A stretch of 6,178 nt of DNA from the NCBI GenBank assembly GCA_030043505.1, contig JASHXN010000179.1, forward strand, positions 1 to 6,178. The letters run 5' to 3'. This document shows, in pieces, positions 5,446 through 6,178 of the stretch. A model generated the notes under the pieces. The model searched no databases. It was not told the DNA's origin and saw only the letters and a list, made by a program, of their open reading frames with translations. Position numbers and translations under genes: made by a program. The stretch comes from Thermoplasmata archaeon. Lineage in GTDB: Archaea; Thermoplasmatota; Thermoplasmata; UBA184. Positions within the stretch are counted from its first letter, which is position 1. Every line of letters starts with the position of its first letter.

Positions 5446-6178
5446 TCACGACCCTCGGGCCCTTGGGAGTTTGCGACGGAGCTCCGTCGGCCGGACGACG
5501 CCGTCCGGGGTGACGAACGCGGTGACGTACTCGGCGGGGGTCACGTCGAACGCCGGGTTCCGAGCCGTGCTTGCCTTGGGGGCGACCCGTTGGCCGGCGA
5601 GCTCCAGTACCTCTTCCGGTGCCCGCTCCTCGACCGGGATCGACCGGCCGTTCGGACGACGGCGGTCGAACGTCGTCCACGGCGCGGCCACATAGAACGG
5701 CACACCGTTCTCCCGCGCGACGACCGCCTTCTCGTACGTACCGATCTTGTTCGCGAAGTCGCCGTTCGCCGCGATCCGATCGGCGCCGACGATGACGGCG
5801 TCGATCGCCCCGCTCTTCAGGTAGTGGCCGGCCGCGTTGTCGGCGATCACGGCGTGCGGGATCCGCTCGCGCGCCAGCTCCCAGGCCGTGAGGCGGGCCC
5901 CTTGCAGGAGCGGACGGGTCTCGTCGACGTACACGAACAGCTTCGCGCCCCGGTCGTGGGCGACGCGGAGCGGCGCGAGCGCCGTCCCCCATTCGACGGT
6001 CGCCAGCGCCCCGGCGTTGCAGTGCGTCAGCACGCCGTGGGCACGGCGGAACAGCGGAGCGCCGGCGGTGCCGATGCGGTGGCACTCCTCGACGACCCGC
6101 TCCCGGTACGCGTGCGCCGCCTCCAGCGGATCCTCGCCGGCGTCCCAGGCGCGGCCGACCGCCTCGATCCCGACGAAC
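5446..6178 (-). CDS. mtnA: S-methyl-5-thioribose-1-phosphate isomerase, 5'-truncated
   Basis: This enzyme isomerises the aldose 5-methylthioribose 1-phosphate to the ketose 5-methylthioribulose 1-phosphate in methylthioadenosine salvage; some archaeal homologues also accept 5-deoxyribose 1-phosphate. The visible 243 residues cover the C-terminal two thirds of a protein usually near 340-350. In the visible part, counted from the window edge, are GVLTHCNAGALAT with catalytic Cys 53, DETRPLLQGARLTAWEL (85-101), ADNAAGHYL (112-120), VIVGADRIAANGDFANKIGTY with catalytic Asp 133, FYVAAPWTTFD (161-171), IPVEERAPEEV (180-190) and NPAFDVTPAEYVTAF (207-221). These separate it from the related eIF2B subunits and from ribose-1,5-bisphosphate isomerase. 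The start lies beyond the window; an internal ATG at 6033 is not the start. The gene converges on the 50-aa membrane protein gene. No partner salvage genes are visible. Confidence 0.95.
   Translation of the reverse strand, partial: FVGIEAVGRAWDAGEDPLEAAHAYRERVVEECHRIGTAGAPLFRRAHGVLTHCNAGALATVEWGTALAPLRVAHDRGAKLFVYVDETRPLLQGARLTAWELARERIPHAVIADNAAGHYLKSGAIDAVIVGADRIAANGDFANKIGTYEKAVVARENGVPFYVAAPWTTFDRRRPNGRSIPVEERAPEEVLELAGQRVAPKASTARNPAFDVTPAEYVTAFVTPDGVVRPTELRRKLPRARGS

Noticed and set aside
5097..5513. 138-aa plus-strand frame across the promoter gap
   Set aside because: It is Arg/Pro-rich with no start signal and covers the small membrane gene in a different frame; it looks like chance at high GC.
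5348..6085. 245-aa minus-strand frame
   Set aside because: It is a shadow in another frame of mtnA, Arg-rich and lacking motifs.
1..6178. CRISPR array, insertion sequence or defence island
   Set aside because: I saw no spaced direct repeats, transposase motifs or terminal inverted repeats; all larger genes are housekeeping or metabolic.

Overview
This GC-rich window (roughly 70% G+C by eye) most likely comes from an archaeon. The main evidence is a tRNA-Asp gene interrupted in its T-loop by a 30-nt intron that folds into a textbook bulge-helix-bulge (BHB) splicing motif. A cis-prenyltransferase with the long N-terminus typical of archaeal family members, TATA-box-like elements upstream of two genes, and tightly packed, overlapping genes also fit. 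The proteins are Arg-rich rather than Asp/Glu-rich, which argues against a haloarchaeon. A high-GC lineage such as a Thermoplasmatota relative is possible, but the window does not fix the phylum.

Layout. The left edge holds the 3' part of a histidine-phosphatase (phosphoglycerate-mutase-like) gene on the plus strand. It runs tail-to-tail into a minus-strand two-gene operon: an unrecognised 160-residue protein followed, through a 4-base GTGA stop/start overlap, by a universal stress protein. A 185-bp divergent promoter region with a TATA element separates this operon from a plus-strand pair, an FMN-dependent alpha-hydroxy-acid oxidase/dehydrogenase and a 12-helix major-facilitator transporter 17 bp downstream. 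The transporter gene overlaps by 68 bp, tail-to-tail, with the minus-strand cis-prenyltransferase gene, and the intron-containing tRNA-Asp lies just upstream of that. A roughly 200-bp non-coding region follows. It carries a good TATA element for a 50-residue single-pass membrane protein on the plus strand. This small gene converges on the minus-strand mtnA (methylthioribose-1-phosphate isomerase), whose N-terminus lies beyond the right edge.

How the genes work together. The window is mostly ordinary housekeeping: polyprenyl-lipid carrier synthesis, the methylthioadenosine branch of metabolism, 2-hydroxyacid oxidation with a linked transporter, a stress protein and a tRNA. No defence system, mobile element or CRISPR array is visible. 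The item most worth attention is the tRNA-Asp gene. Its intron at position 59/60 has exact 3-4-3 BHB geometry, and removing it restores a complete 73-nt cloverleaf with the consensus T-loop TTCGAAT. The 50-residue membrane protein is the other feature an automatic annotation would easily lose.
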